Part shown: positions 18,256 through 25,740 of the stretch, one piece after another | Position numbering within the stretch: position 1 is the stretch's first letter | Layout of the letters: each line of letters begins with the position of its first letter | Source: Stappia sp. | GTDB lineage: Bacteria; Pseudomonadota; Alphaproteobacteria; Rhizobiales; Stappiaceae | Reading direction: 5' to 3' | NCBI RefSeq assembly: GCF_040110915.1 | Contig: NZ_CP157793.1 | Coordinates: 1,500,939-1,564,938 of the forward strand | DNA: 64,000 bases | The notes under the pieces: generated by a model | The model's database searches: none | What the model saw: the letters and a program-made list of their open reading frames with translations, nothing else | Told to the model about the DNA's origin: nothing | Program-made: the position numbers and the translations under genes

Positions 18256-18303
18256 TCTTAGTCCCCCTGCTTCCTAATCCCTCTGCCTCTCAATCCCCCT
18301 GTC
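18256..18303. repeat. 16-bp tandem repeat, three copies, across the mazG stop codon
   Basis: Pyrimidine-rich units start at 18256, 18272 and 18288 (TCTTAGTCCCCCTGCT, TCCTAATCCCTCTGCC, TCTCAATCCCCCTGTC). The third unit contains the mazG stop (complement of 18290-18292). The array fills most of the short gap between the convergent hflX and mazG genes. Confidence 0.7.
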
Positions 18304-19159
18304 TCTCCGGCGAGGGCGGCGTCTGCGGACGGGAGGGCCGCTTCGCCGCCTGCCAGGCCGCTTCCATCTCTTCCAGGCTCATCGCCTCGAGCGACGTCCG
18401 CCGCTCCTGCGCCGCGCGCTCGATCTCCGCGAACCGGCTGCGGAACTTCCTGTTGGTACGCTTGAGCGCGGCTTCCGGGTCGATCTCCAGATGTCGGGCG
18501 AGATTCGCCACGGCGAAGAGCAGATCGCCCAGCTCGTCCTCGATCCGGTCGCGCTCAAGCGCTTGCGGCGCCGCGCCGATCTCGGCGGCGAGTTCCTCCG
18601 TTTCCTCGCGGATCTTGTCGAGCACCGGGCCGGCCGCGCCCCAGTCGAAGCCGACGCGCGCGGCGCGCTTCTGCAGCTTTTCCGCTTCCGTCAGCGCGGG
18701 GAAGGCGGAGGGCACGTCGTCGAGATAGGCGGGCGGGGCGTCCTCCAGTCCCAGCGCGGCGCGCTGGCGGGCGCGCGCGTCCTTTTCCTGGCTCTTGATC
18801 CGCTCCCATGACCCCTTGGCGATGCCGGCGGATCGCGCCTCCTCGTCGCCGAAGACATGCGGATGCCGGCGGATCATCTTGGCCGTGATGCCTTCCACCA
18901 CATCGCCGAAGTCGAAGGTCCCGGCCTCGCGCGCCATCTGCGCGTGATAGACGACCTGCAGCAGCAGATCGCCCAGCTCCTCGCGTAGATCCACCGGATC
19001 GCCGCGATGGATCGCGTCGGCCACCTCATAGGCTTCCTCGATCGTATAGGGCACGATGGTCTCGAAGGTCTGCTCCAGATCCCAGGGGCATCCGGTGCCC
19101 GGCGTTCTGAGCGCGGTCATGATGTCGATCAGGCGCTGGATGTCGCGGTCCGGGGTCAT
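18290..19159 (-). CDS. mazG: Nucleoside triphosphate pyrophosphohydrolase MazG
   Basis: A 289-residue all-alpha NTP pyrophosphohydrolase that removes non-canonical or excess nucleotides. Two MazG domains: the first has CPWDLEQTFETIVPYTIEEAYEV and DLREELGDLLLQVVYHAQMA, the second (from about residue 160) KLQKRAARVGFDWG, EETEELAAEI and DRIEDELGDLLFAVANLARH, with the metal-binding EExxE and ExxD arrangement. The C-terminus is a short Pro/Arg-rich tail ending SPERQGD, encoded partly by a tandem repeat. Start at 19159 by family N-terminus. It is convergent with hflX and divergent from arfB. Confidence 0.95.
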   Translation of the reverse strand: MTPDRDIQRLIDIMTALRTPGTGCPWDLEQTFETIVPYTIEEAYEVADAIHRGDPVDLREELGDLLLQVVYHAQMAREAGTFDFGDVVEGITAKMIRRHPHVFGDEEARSAGIAKGSWERIKSQEKDARARQRAALGLEDAPPAYLDDVPSAFPALTEAEKLQKRAARVGFDWGAAGPVLDKIREETEELAAEIGAAPQALERDRIEDELGDLLFAVANLARHLEIDPEAALKRTNRKFRSRFAEIERAAQERRTSLEAMSLEEMEAAWQAAKRPSRPQTPPSPERQGD

Positions 19160-19300
19160 GGCGGTCCTTGTCGCTGGCGAAAATGCAGGTTGGCAGGAGG
19201 TAGCACCGACGCGCGGCGAACCCAAGGGTCCCGCGTCCGCGTCTTGATCGCCGAGGGCGCCTGGCGTACCCCGGGTGGGGACGCAGCAGAGAGGCGGACG

Positions 19301-19741
19301 ATGAGCCAGGACACATGGCAGGACGCGCTCGTCGTCGGGCGCGGCATCACGATCCCGGCGCGCGAGTTGTCCGAGGAGTTCATCCGGGCGTCCGGCCCCG
19401 GCGGTCAGAACGTCAACAAGGTGTCGAGCGCGGTGCAATTGCGCTTTCACCTCGCGGCCAATGAGACCCTGCCCGAGGACGTCAAGGCGCGGCTTGCGCG
19501 GCTCGCCGGCCAGCGCCTGACCCGCGACGGCGACATTCTGATCCAGGCCGACCGGTTCCGCTCGCAGGAGCGCAATCGCGAGGACGCCCGGGAGCGTCTC
19601 GTCGCGCTTGTCGAGCGTGCGCTGGAACGCCCCAAGCCGCGCCGGCCGACCCGGCCGACGCGTGGCTCGAAGGAGCGACGGCTCGCGTCCAAGAAACAGC
19701 GCGGCCAGACGAAGAAACTGCGTGGCCGGCCCGTCGATTGA
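19301..19741 (+). CDS. arfB: Peptidyl-tRNA hydrolase ArfB (ribosome rescue)
   Basis: A 146-residue release-factor-like protein that frees stalled ribosomes lacking a stop codon. The catalytic GGQ (G34-G35-Q36 in ASGPGGQNVNKVSSAVQLRF) is followed by RLAGQRLTRDGDILIQADRFRSQERNR and a strongly basic C-terminal tail (KKQRGQTKKLRGR) that enters the empty mRNA channel. The ATG at 19301 has a GAGGCGGACG ribosome site. Divergent from mazG across 141 bases and followed by a strong terminator. Confidence 0.95.
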   Translation: MSQDTWQDALVVGRGITIPARELSEEFIRASGPGGQNVNKVSSAVQLRFHLAANETLPEDVKARLARLAGQRLTRDGDILIQADRFRSQERNREDARERLVALVERALERPKPRRPTRPTRGSKERRLASKKQRGQTKKLRGRPVD

Positions 19742-19787
19742 GAGAGGTCTTTCGACCGAGGGAAGGGGCCCGGTTGCAGGCACAAAA

Positions 19788-19817
19788 AAGCCGCCGGGGA
19801 AGACCCCGGCGGCTTTT
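19788..19817 (+). terminator. Bidirectional intrinsic terminator after arfB
   Basis: A perfect 12-bp stem AAGCCGCCGGGG / CCCCGGCGGCTT around a four-base AAGA loop, preceded by an A-run and followed by TTTT. Because A's lie on one side and T's on the other, it should stop transcripts from arfB and from the convergent DUF1127 gene. Confidence 0.9.
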
Positions 19818-19843
19818 CGCGTTCGCGTGGCCCGTCTGGCGGG

Positions 19844-20047
19844 CTAGCGGCCGTTCACGCCGAGACGGGCAGCGTCGGACGCGCCCGGTTCGCCGAAGCG
19901 AACGGCATTGAAGCGCGCGCGATGGGCCGCATCGCCGCGGTAGCCGAGATCGGAAAGCGTGCGCGAATCGGTGTCCGCGACATGAAGGGGATGAACGCGC
20001 GAGGCGACGCCAAGGGCGTTGCCGAGAACTTTGGTCAGAAAGGTCAT
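19844..20047 (-). CDS. DUF1127-type small protein
   Basis: A 67-residue protein with the DUF1127 core LSDLGYRGDAAHRARFN (about residues 33-49). DUF1127 proteins are very small, arginine-rich and common in Rhizobiales; in Agrobacterium some affect phosphate and carbon metabolism and RNA turnover. The ATG at 20047 has a GGAGAG ribosome site 4 bases upstream; a longer frame to 20134 is unlikely. It is divergent from the LysR gene at 20199 and may be its target. The usual conserved core is slightly diverged. Confidence 0.75.
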   Translation of the reverse strand: MTFLTKVLGNALGVASRVHPLHVADTDSRTLSDLGYRGDAAHRARFNAVRFGEPGASDAARLGVNGR

Positions 20048-20161
20048 TGCACTCTCCACAAGGCTGGGGTTTCGGGCCGCGCGACCGGGGTGCCGGTTGC
20101 GATACTCGGGATATGTGCGCATTCGCCCTTTCAATCAAACAAAAAGCACTTACGTTTTAGA

Positions 20162-20174
20162 TCAATGAAATTGA
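20162..20174. promoter_or_regulatory. LysR-type T-N11-A box between DUF1127 and lysR genes
   Basis: TCAATGAAATTGA is an inverted repeat (TCAAT/ATTGA, three-base centre) with the T-N11-A form of LysR operators. It lies 24 bases before the LysR start and 114 bases before the DUF1127 start, inside the only AT-rich stretch of this divergent gap. Binding by the adjacent regulator is inferred. Confidence 0.5.
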
Positions 20175-20198
20175 ACTCAAGGTCGCGGGGACGCCGGG

Positions 20199-21119
20199 AT
20201 GGACCAACTGCCGGGGAAAGGAACCCCTCTGATCGAGACGGATCTCTACCGAACCTTTCTCGTGATCTCCGAAACGGGAAGTTTTTCAAGGGCGTCGGAA
20301 GTGATCGGGCGCACGCCCTCCGCCGTTTCGATGCAGATCAAGAAACTGGAAACCCTGTTGGGCGTTTCCCTGTTCGCACGCGAGGGACGCAGCGTCCGCT
20401 TGACCGGGGCGGGGGAGGCGCTGCTCGGTTACGCGCGGCGCATCCTGATGCTCAACGAGGAGGCGGTGTCGCTGTTTCGTGCGCCGGCAATCGAGGGCGA
20501 GGTGCGTTTCGGCGCGCCATCGGATTTCGGCACGCGCTTTCTGCCCAACATCCTGACCCGGTTCGCCCGCTCGCATCCGGGGGTGAATGTCGACGTGCAT
20601 CTCGACGGCAGCCCGCGGCTTCTCAAGGGGCTGAAGGAGCGCACCCTCGACCTGGTGCTCTACACCGCGCGCCCGGACAGCGACGCCGCGCGCGGCGGCG
20701 AGATCGTCTACACCGAGCCGCTCGCCTGGGCGGGGCTGGAGGGCGGGGTCGCCTACAGCCGCGAGCCGCTGCCGCTGGCCCTGTCCGTGTCGGGCTGCCC
20801 CTGGCGCAAGGCGGCGCGCAGCGCGCTCGACGCCGCGCAACATCCCTATCGCATCGCCTATCAAAGCTTCCACAGCGCGGGGCAGGAGGCGGCGCTGCTC
20901 GCCGATCTCGCGGTTTCGCCGTTTCCCGCCAGCGTCATCGTGCCGCCGCTCCAGCGCCTCGACGAGCGTCACGGGTTGCCGGACATCGGGACGTACCACC
21001 TGATTCTCAAGGAAGCGGGCAAGGCCGGCAAGGCGACCGACGCCTTCGCCCGCCACGTGGTCGACTTCTTCCGCGACATGGCCGCGACGCAAACCGCCCA
21101 GTCCGCACAGCTCGTGTGA
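20199..21119 (+). CDS. LysR-family transcriptional regulator
   Basis: A 306-residue LysR-type regulator. The winged helix-turn-helix (about residues 15-75) contains FLVISETGSFSRASEVIGRTPSAVSMQIKKLETLLGV and FAREGRSVRLTGAGEALL; an effector-binding domain of the periplasmic-binding fold follows from about residue 98 (GEVRFGAPSDFGTRFLPNIL). The effector is unknown. Start at 20199; the first 13 residues are an extension before the HTH. It is divergent from the DUF1127 gene with a T-N11-A palindrome between, the usual layout for a LysR regulator and its target. Confidence 0.92.
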   Translation: MDQLPGKGTPLIETDLYRTFLVISETGSFSRASEVIGRTPSAVSMQIKKLETLLGVSLFAREGRSVRLTGAGEALLGYARRILMLNEEAVSLFRAPAIEGEVRFGAPSDFGTRFLPNILTRFARSHPGVNVDVHLDGSPRLLKGLKERTLDLVLYTARPDSDAARGGEIVYTEPLAWAGLEGGVAYSREPLPLALSVSGCPWRKAARSALDAAQHPYRIAYQSFHSAGQEAALLADLAVSPFPASVIVPPLQRLDERHGLPDIGTYHLILKEAGKAGKATDAFARHVVDFFRDMAATQTAQSAQLV

Positions 21120-21851
21120 GCGTGCCGCCGCAGGCGCGGCACAAGACCGCTGGCGGTTCCCCGAACCTCTCATCGCCACCCCGTCATCGTCACACCGTCC
21201 GTGCGGGCACGAAACGGCTTGGGGGCATCCCGGGCCTGCAGCCGAGGCTTGTCCGGCCTGCCGGGAACGCGGCGCGGTCGTGGCAGGTCACGGCCGTTGC
21301 GAAGATGAGCGGGAAGTCTAATTCGAGCCATGCGCTTGCGTAGCAAAGCAATGGAAACTCATTCCCTCACGTTGCAAATACGTGAACCGTTGCATGCCAG
21401 AATTTCCCCTGACCGCCGCTGAGACCTAGACTTCGCCGCGACGGCAGCGGTCACGGCCGGCAAGCTGCGATTATCCCGTCATTTGTTGGTGCGGAAGGGC
21501 GCGGATTTCCCGGTCTTGAAAAAATCTGCCGACGGGCTTTGCAATAGTGGCGGCATTCCATGTTAACCTGAGGCGCGGCGGAGAGATCGCGCAGACGATC
21601 GTGTCGCCGCAAGGCATCCGGTGCCTGGAAGGAAGTCGTCTTGCCTGCGACGTGGGGCGAGGCCGACCGGGCCGCATGGAGGGCGGATCGAGGGGTGCGC
21701 CGGTTCGGCGCAGCCGGGCGCCGTCCGGCACGGGGCAGGGCGGGGTTTCCCTCGGCACCGTTTTCCTCGGCATCGTTTTGCTCGGCGTCGTTTTCCTCGG
21801 CACCGGGGATGCCGGAACAACCGAAGAAACAGGTGGAGATAGACAGGGCCA
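21120..21851. other. Long intergenic region before the peptide transporter
   Basis: 732 bases with no convincing gene. It starts with a 7-bp hairpin (21122-21142) after the LysR stop without a T-run. 21300-21580 is less GC-rich and could hold the transporter promoter; TTGAAA at 21516-21521 with GCAATA at 21541-21546 is a weak candidate. From 21600 it becomes repetitive and GC-rich. An open frame from 21547 that overlaps the transporter start is rejected as a gene because its composition is shaped by the 15-bp repeat. Confidence 0.5.
21745..21804. repeat. 15-bp tandem repeat, four copies, upstream of the binding-protein gene
   Basis: Four adjacent units of the form GTTTTCCTCGGCACC start at 21745, 21760, 21775 and 21790, differing by one to three bases. 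The unit is a multiple of three, so any frame would give a five-residue repeat (for example VFLGT), but no gene is supported. The array ends 47 bases before the start codon at 21852. Confidence 0.85.
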
Positions 21852-23528
21852 ATGTCGACCAGAGACACTTCGAGCAAGCTGCATCCCAAGGTAGAGGACG
21901 CGCGCCGGGAGATGGAGCGGGGCCGGCTGAACCGCCGCGAGTTCGTGCGTTTCGCCGCCCTTCTCGGCGTCGGCGCGGGCGCTGCCTATGCCATGGCCGG
22001 CCTTCCGAGCCCGGCCTTTGCCGACGATCACGGCAACATGCCGTTCCCGGCGGACGACCCCAACGCGAAGTCCGGCGGGATCCTGAAGATCGCCATGCAG
22101 GTGCAGAAGATGGAGGACCCGGCGACCTATTCCTGGGTCGAGATGTCCAACCAGACGCGCCACATCCTCGAGCATCTGGCGATGACCGGGCCGGACAACG
22201 TTACCCGGCCGATGCTGGCGGAGCGCTGGGAAGCCTCCGACGATCTCACGACCTGGACGTTCTATCTGCGCAAGGGCGTGAAGTGGCACAATGGCGACGA
22301 CTTCACGACCGAGGACGTCAAGTTCAACTTCGACCGCTGGATGAACCCCGACCTCGGTTCGTCCAACGTCGGCCTGTCCTCGATCGCCGCCATGCTGGAG
22401 GAAAGGGACGGCAAGAAGGTCATGCGCGAGGGCGCGATCGAGGTGATCGACGATCACACCATCCGCTTCAATCTCGCCAAGCCGGTGCTGTCCTTCCCGG
22501 AGGACATGTACAACTACCCGACCGCGCTGCTGCACCGCAGCTTCGAGCCGCCGTTCTCGGCCAACCCGATCGGCACCGGTCCGTTCACGCTGGTGGAGAA
22601 TGTCGTCGGCGACAAGTGCATCCTCAAGCGCGCCGAGAACCATGAGTACTGGGGCGGCAAGGTCTATCTCGACGAGATCCACTATTACAATTTCGACGAG
22701 GACAACCAGCTCACCGCCTTCGCGACCGGCGAGGTGGATTCCATCTACGAGTTCGGCGTCGAGCAGATGGAACTGGCCAAGGCGCTCGATGGCGAGATCG
22801 TCTCGGCGCGCACGTCGCAGACGCTGTGCTGCCGCTTCCAGGTCGACAAGAAACCCTTCGACGACAAGCGTGTGCGTCAGGCGATCGTCAAGGCGATCGA
22901 CAACAACCGCGTCATGGAACTCGTCTATCCGGAAGGCGGCGACGTCGGCGAGAATCACCATGTGGCGCCGATCCATCCCGAGTATTTCGAACTGCCGAAG
23001 CTCACCCGCGACGTGGAGGGCGCCAAGGCGCTGCTCGCCGAGGCGGGCTACGCGGACGGGCTGGAGCTGACCATCGACGTCGGCAACACCGACGGCCCGT
23101 GGCACCAGACGGTCGCCGAGGCCATGCGCGACCAGCTCAAGGACGTCGGCATCACGCTCAACGTCAATGTCATGCCGCCCTCCAAGTACTGGGAAATCTG
23201 GGACAAGACGCCGTTCGGCGCGACCGCCTGGACGCACCGTCCGCTCGGCACCATGGTGCTCTCCCTCGGCTACCGCTCCGGCGTGCCGTGGAACGAGACC
23301 AACTACGCCAACCCGGAATGGGACGCCGCGCTCGACGAGGCGGAATCGACCCTCGACGTGGAAAAGCGTCGCGCCCTGATGGAGAAGGTCGAGAAGATCC
23401 TGCAGGACGATGCCGTCATGGTGCAGCCGATCTTCCGCCCGGTGTACACCATCGTGAAATCGTCGGTGAACGGCTATCCGGGGCACCCGACCCAGTATCA
23501 TCAGTTCAACAAGGTCTGGAAGGCCTGA
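21852..23528 (+). CDS. Peptide ABC transporter binding protein, Tat-exported (family 5)
   Basis: A 558-residue solute-binding protein of the DppA/OppA/NikA class. The N-terminus carries a twin-arginine signal (RLNRREFVRFAALLGVGAGAAYA, about residues 25-47), so it is probably exported folded by Tat. The mature protein has the family-5 features: LAERWEASDDLTTWTFYLRKGVKWHNGDDFTTEDVKFNFDRW, then PIGTGPFTL and a C-terminal lobe ending KVWKA. It is the first gene of the operon SBP - permease - permease - double ATPase. A hairpin lies just after it (23547-23572). Ligand likely a di- or oligopeptide; other family-5 ligands are possible. Confidence 0.92.
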   Translation: MSTRDTSSKLHPKVEDARREMERGRLNRREFVRFAALLGVGAGAAYAMAGLPSPAFADDHGNMPFPADDPNAKSGGILKIAMQVQKMEDPATYSWVEMSNQTRHILEHLAMTGPDNVTRPMLAERWEASDDLTTWTFYLRKGVKWHNGDDFTTEDVKFNFDRWMNPDLGSSNVGLSSIAAMLEERDGKKVMREGAIEVIDDHTIRFNLAKPVLSFPEDMYNYPTALLHRSFEPPFSANPIGTGPFTLVENVVGDKCILKRAENHEYWGGKVYLDEIHYYNFDEDNQLTAFATGEVDSIYEFGVEQMELAKALDGEIVSARTSQTLCCRFQVDKKPFDDKRVRQAIVKAIDNNRVMELVYPEGGDVGENHHVAPIHPEYFELPKLTRDVEGAKALLAEAGYADGLELTIDVGNTDGPWHQTVAEAMRDQLKDVGITLNVNVMPPSKYWEIWDKTPFGATAWTHRPLGTMVLSLGYRSGVPWNETNYANPEWDAALDEAESTLDVEKRRALMEKVEKILQDDAVMVQPIFRPVYTIVKSSVNGYPGHPTQYHQFNKVWKA

Positions 23529-23546
23529 CACGACTGAGAGAAGAGG

Positions 23547-23572
23547 CGACCGGGGGCTTTCCCCGGTCGTTT
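23547..23572 (+). terminator. Attenuating hairpin between binding-protein and permease genes
   Basis: A perfect 9-bp stem CGACCGGGG / CCCCGGTCG with a GCTTT loop followed by TTT. Located 18 bases after the binding-protein stop, in the position where many ABC operons lower expression of the membrane genes or stabilise the upstream mRNA. Confidence 0.6.
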
Positions 23573-23630
23573 CGTCAGCACCGCCCGGCGTCGCGCCGCG
23601 GCGGCGAGGGGCCTTATTCGGGTGGGCACG

Positions 23631-24581
23631 ATGGTCAAACTGATCCTGAGGCGGCTTGTTCAGATGGTTCTGATCATGGCCGTCGCATCGCTTTTGCTGT
23701 TCGCGATTTTCGACACGCCGGAGTTCAAGAAGCGGCTCGCCGTTCAGGAACTTGGCGGCTTCGCCGTCTCGGCGCTGACGGACGAAAGCTACAACGCCTG
23801 GCTGGCGGAAAAGGGCCTCGATGCCCCCTTTTACATTCGCTACGTGAACTGGCTCGGCGATATCCTGCAGGGCGATCTCGGGTTTTCCTATGAGAAGAAC
23901 CGGGAGGTCGCGCCGCTGCTGATGGACCGGCTGGCCAACACGGGCATCCTGGCGTTCTTCGTCTTCGCCCTCATGATCCCGATCTCGCTGGTGCTCGGGA
24001 TTCTCGCCGGCATGAAGGAGGGCTCGGTCCAGGACCGCTCGATTTCCTTCATATCGGTGTTCACCACCAGCATTCCGGAAATCGCGACGGCCATCCTGCT
24101 CACCGTGGTGCTGGCGCTCGGTCTCGGTTGGCTGCCGGCGAAATCGGCGATGATCAGCGGTTTCGACTTCAAGCAGCTGGTGCTGCCGGTGCTGACGCTG
24201 GTGATCTACGATTTCGGCTATGTGGCGCGCATGACCCGTGCCTCGATGGCGGAGGTGATGACCTCGCAATACATCCGCACCGCAATCCTGAAGGGCATTC
24301 CCTATCGCCGGGTGATCATGAAGCACGCCCTGCGCAACGCGCTGATCGCCCCCTTCACGCTGATCGTGCTGCAGCTCAACTGGCTGCTGTCCGGCGTCGT
24401 CGTGGTCGAGGTGTTCTTCGAATACGACGGCTTCGGCAAGCTTCTGCTGGAGGCGGCGCTCTTCCCGGACGTGGAGGTCGTGCAGGCCTGCACGCTGGTG
24501 GCAGTCGCCGTGGCCGTGATGTCGCAGATCATCTCCGACATCGGCTACACCTTCCTGAATCCGCGCATTCGCTTCGCCTGA
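23631..24581 (+). CDS. Peptide ABC transporter permease (DppB type)
   Basis: A 316-residue inner-membrane permease. TM1 is near residues 9-27, then a periplasmic loop, and five further segments in the C-terminal two thirds. The cytoplasmic EAA loop reads YIRTAILKGIPYRRVIMKHALRNALIAP, the DppB/OppB form. The ATG at 23631 has a GGTGG box 6 bases upstream; the GTG at 23622 is an alternative. It pairs with the permease at 24600, 18 bases downstream. Confidence 0.92.
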   Translation: MVKLILRRLVQMVLIMAVASLLLFAIFDTPEFKKRLAVQELGGFAVSALTDESYNAWLAEKGLDAPFYIRYVNWLGDILQGDLGFSYEKNREVAPLLMDRLANTGILAFFVFALMIPISLVLGILAGMKEGSVQDRSISFISVFTTSIPEIATAILLTVVLALGLGWLPAKSAMISGFDFKQLVLPVLTLVIYDFGYVARMTRASMAEVMTSQYIRTAILKGIPYRRVIMKHALRNALIAPFTLIVLQLNWLLSGVVVVEVFFEYDGFGKLLLEAALFPDVEVVQACTLVAVAVAVMSQIISDIGYTFLNPRIRFA

Positions 24582-24599
24582 GGACGGGGACACGACACG

Positions 24600-25619
24600 A
24601 TGGCCGTTACCGAACTCGACGCCGGTCCCGCCCTGCTTGACCGCCTGTCCAGACCCAAGCCGCTCGTTGCGCTTGCGCTTTTGATGTGGGTGCCGCTCAC
24701 CGCCTATGTGATGTTCGCCGGCTCGCTCGGCGACAACGCCTCGTCGGTGCTGCTGCCGGCGATCCCCGCGACGCTGCTGCTCTATGTGCTCGGCGTGCGG
24801 GCCTTCCGCGAAAGCTGGGTGGCCGTGATCGGGCTGACGCTGGTCTTCTTCTGGCTGCTGATGGCCGTGACCGCGCCGTTCCTGCCGCTGCTCGATCCCA
24901 ACAAGCCGATCGCGCCCTTCGTCACGCCGCTCAGCGAGCGGGGGGACATCTTTTTCTGGCTCGGCACCGACTTCAAGGGCCGCGACATGCTTTCGCGCAT
25001 GATCTGGGGCTGCCAGCGGGTGCTGGTCTGGGGCGTGACGGCGACGATGGTGGCCTATGTGGTCGGCGCCATGTTCGGCCTCATCTCGGGCTATCTCGCC
25101 GGCTGGTGGGACGAGGTGATCTCCTTCGCCGCCAACGTGCTGCTGTCCTTCCCGGTGATGGTGCTGTTCATCGTGATCCTCAATTACCTCGGGCCGTCGG
25201 GCTTCAACATCGTGGTCGCGGTGACCTTTGCCTCCGCGCCGGCGATCATGCGCATCGTTCGCGGGCTCGCGATGGACATCAAGACCCGCGACTATGTCTT
25301 CGCGGCACAGACGCGCGGCGAGCATCCGCTCTACATCATGGTGTTCGAGCTGCTGCCGAACGTGCGCGGGCCGATCATCGTCGATGCCTGCCTGCGGCTC
25401 GGCTACACGACCGTGGCGATCACCACGCTGACCTTCCTCGGGCTCGGCCTGCAGCCGCCCGATCCGGACTGGGGGCTGATGATCCGCGAAAGCGCCAAGA
25501 CGGCGATGCTGTGGAAGTTCTCCTACATGCTGCTGGTGCCGGCGCTCGCCGTCTCGAGCCTCATTCTCGGCTTCAACCTGATGGCCGACGGCCTGCGCGA
25601 AATGAGCCTGAGGGACTAG
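24600..25619 (+). CDS. Peptide ABC transporter permease (DppC type)
   Basis: A 339-residue permease with two N-terminal hydrophobic segments (about 18-38 and 45-62) beyond the usual DppC plan, a third at 75-95, then a periplasmic loop with LGTDFKGRDMLSRMIWGCQRVLVWGV and the transport core. The EAA loop is YVFAAQTRGEHPLYIMVFELLPNVRGPIIVDA. The DFKGRD sequence replaces the common TDxxGRD, a minor change. It forms the channel with the upstream permease. Confidence 0.92.
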   Translation: MAVTELDAGPALLDRLSRPKPLVALALLMWVPLTAYVMFAGSLGDNASSVLLPAIPATLLLYVLGVRAFRESWVAVIGLTLVFFWLLMAVTAPFLPLLDPNKPIAPFVTPLSERGDIFFWLGTDFKGRDMLSRMIWGCQRVLVWGVTATMVAYVVGAMFGLISGYLAGWWDEVISFAANVLLSFPVMVLFIVILNYLGPSGFNIVVAVTFASAPAIMRIVRGLAMDIKTRDYVFAAQTRGEHPLYIMVFELLPNVRGPIIVDACLRLGYTTVAITTLTFLGLGLQPPDPDWGLMIRESAKTAMLWKFSYMLLVPALAVSSLILGFNLMADGLREMSLRD

Positions 25620-25740
25620 GCCATGCGCGCAAGTCACGGACCCTTCAGCGCTCTTGCGAGCGATATCACGACGACCCGTGCCCCGGGCGGCAGGCGGCGA
25701 TTACCGCCCGCGCCCGCGCGCGGCTGACCGGAGCGTGTCG

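Noticed and set aside
19844..20134. A longer start for the DUF1127 protein at 20134
   Set aside because: The extra 29 residues are Arg/Pro-rich and unlike the family, whereas the ATG at 20047 has a GGAGAG ribosome site.
21547..21894. A 115-codon open frame with GTG start overlapping the binding-protein start
   Set aside because: Its middle is translated from a 15-bp tandem repeat, it lacks a good ribosome site, and it overlaps a well-supported start codon.
21471..25637. A 1,388-codon open frame on the minus strand
   Set aside because: Antisense to the peptide-transporter genes; same composition artefact, with no family motif.
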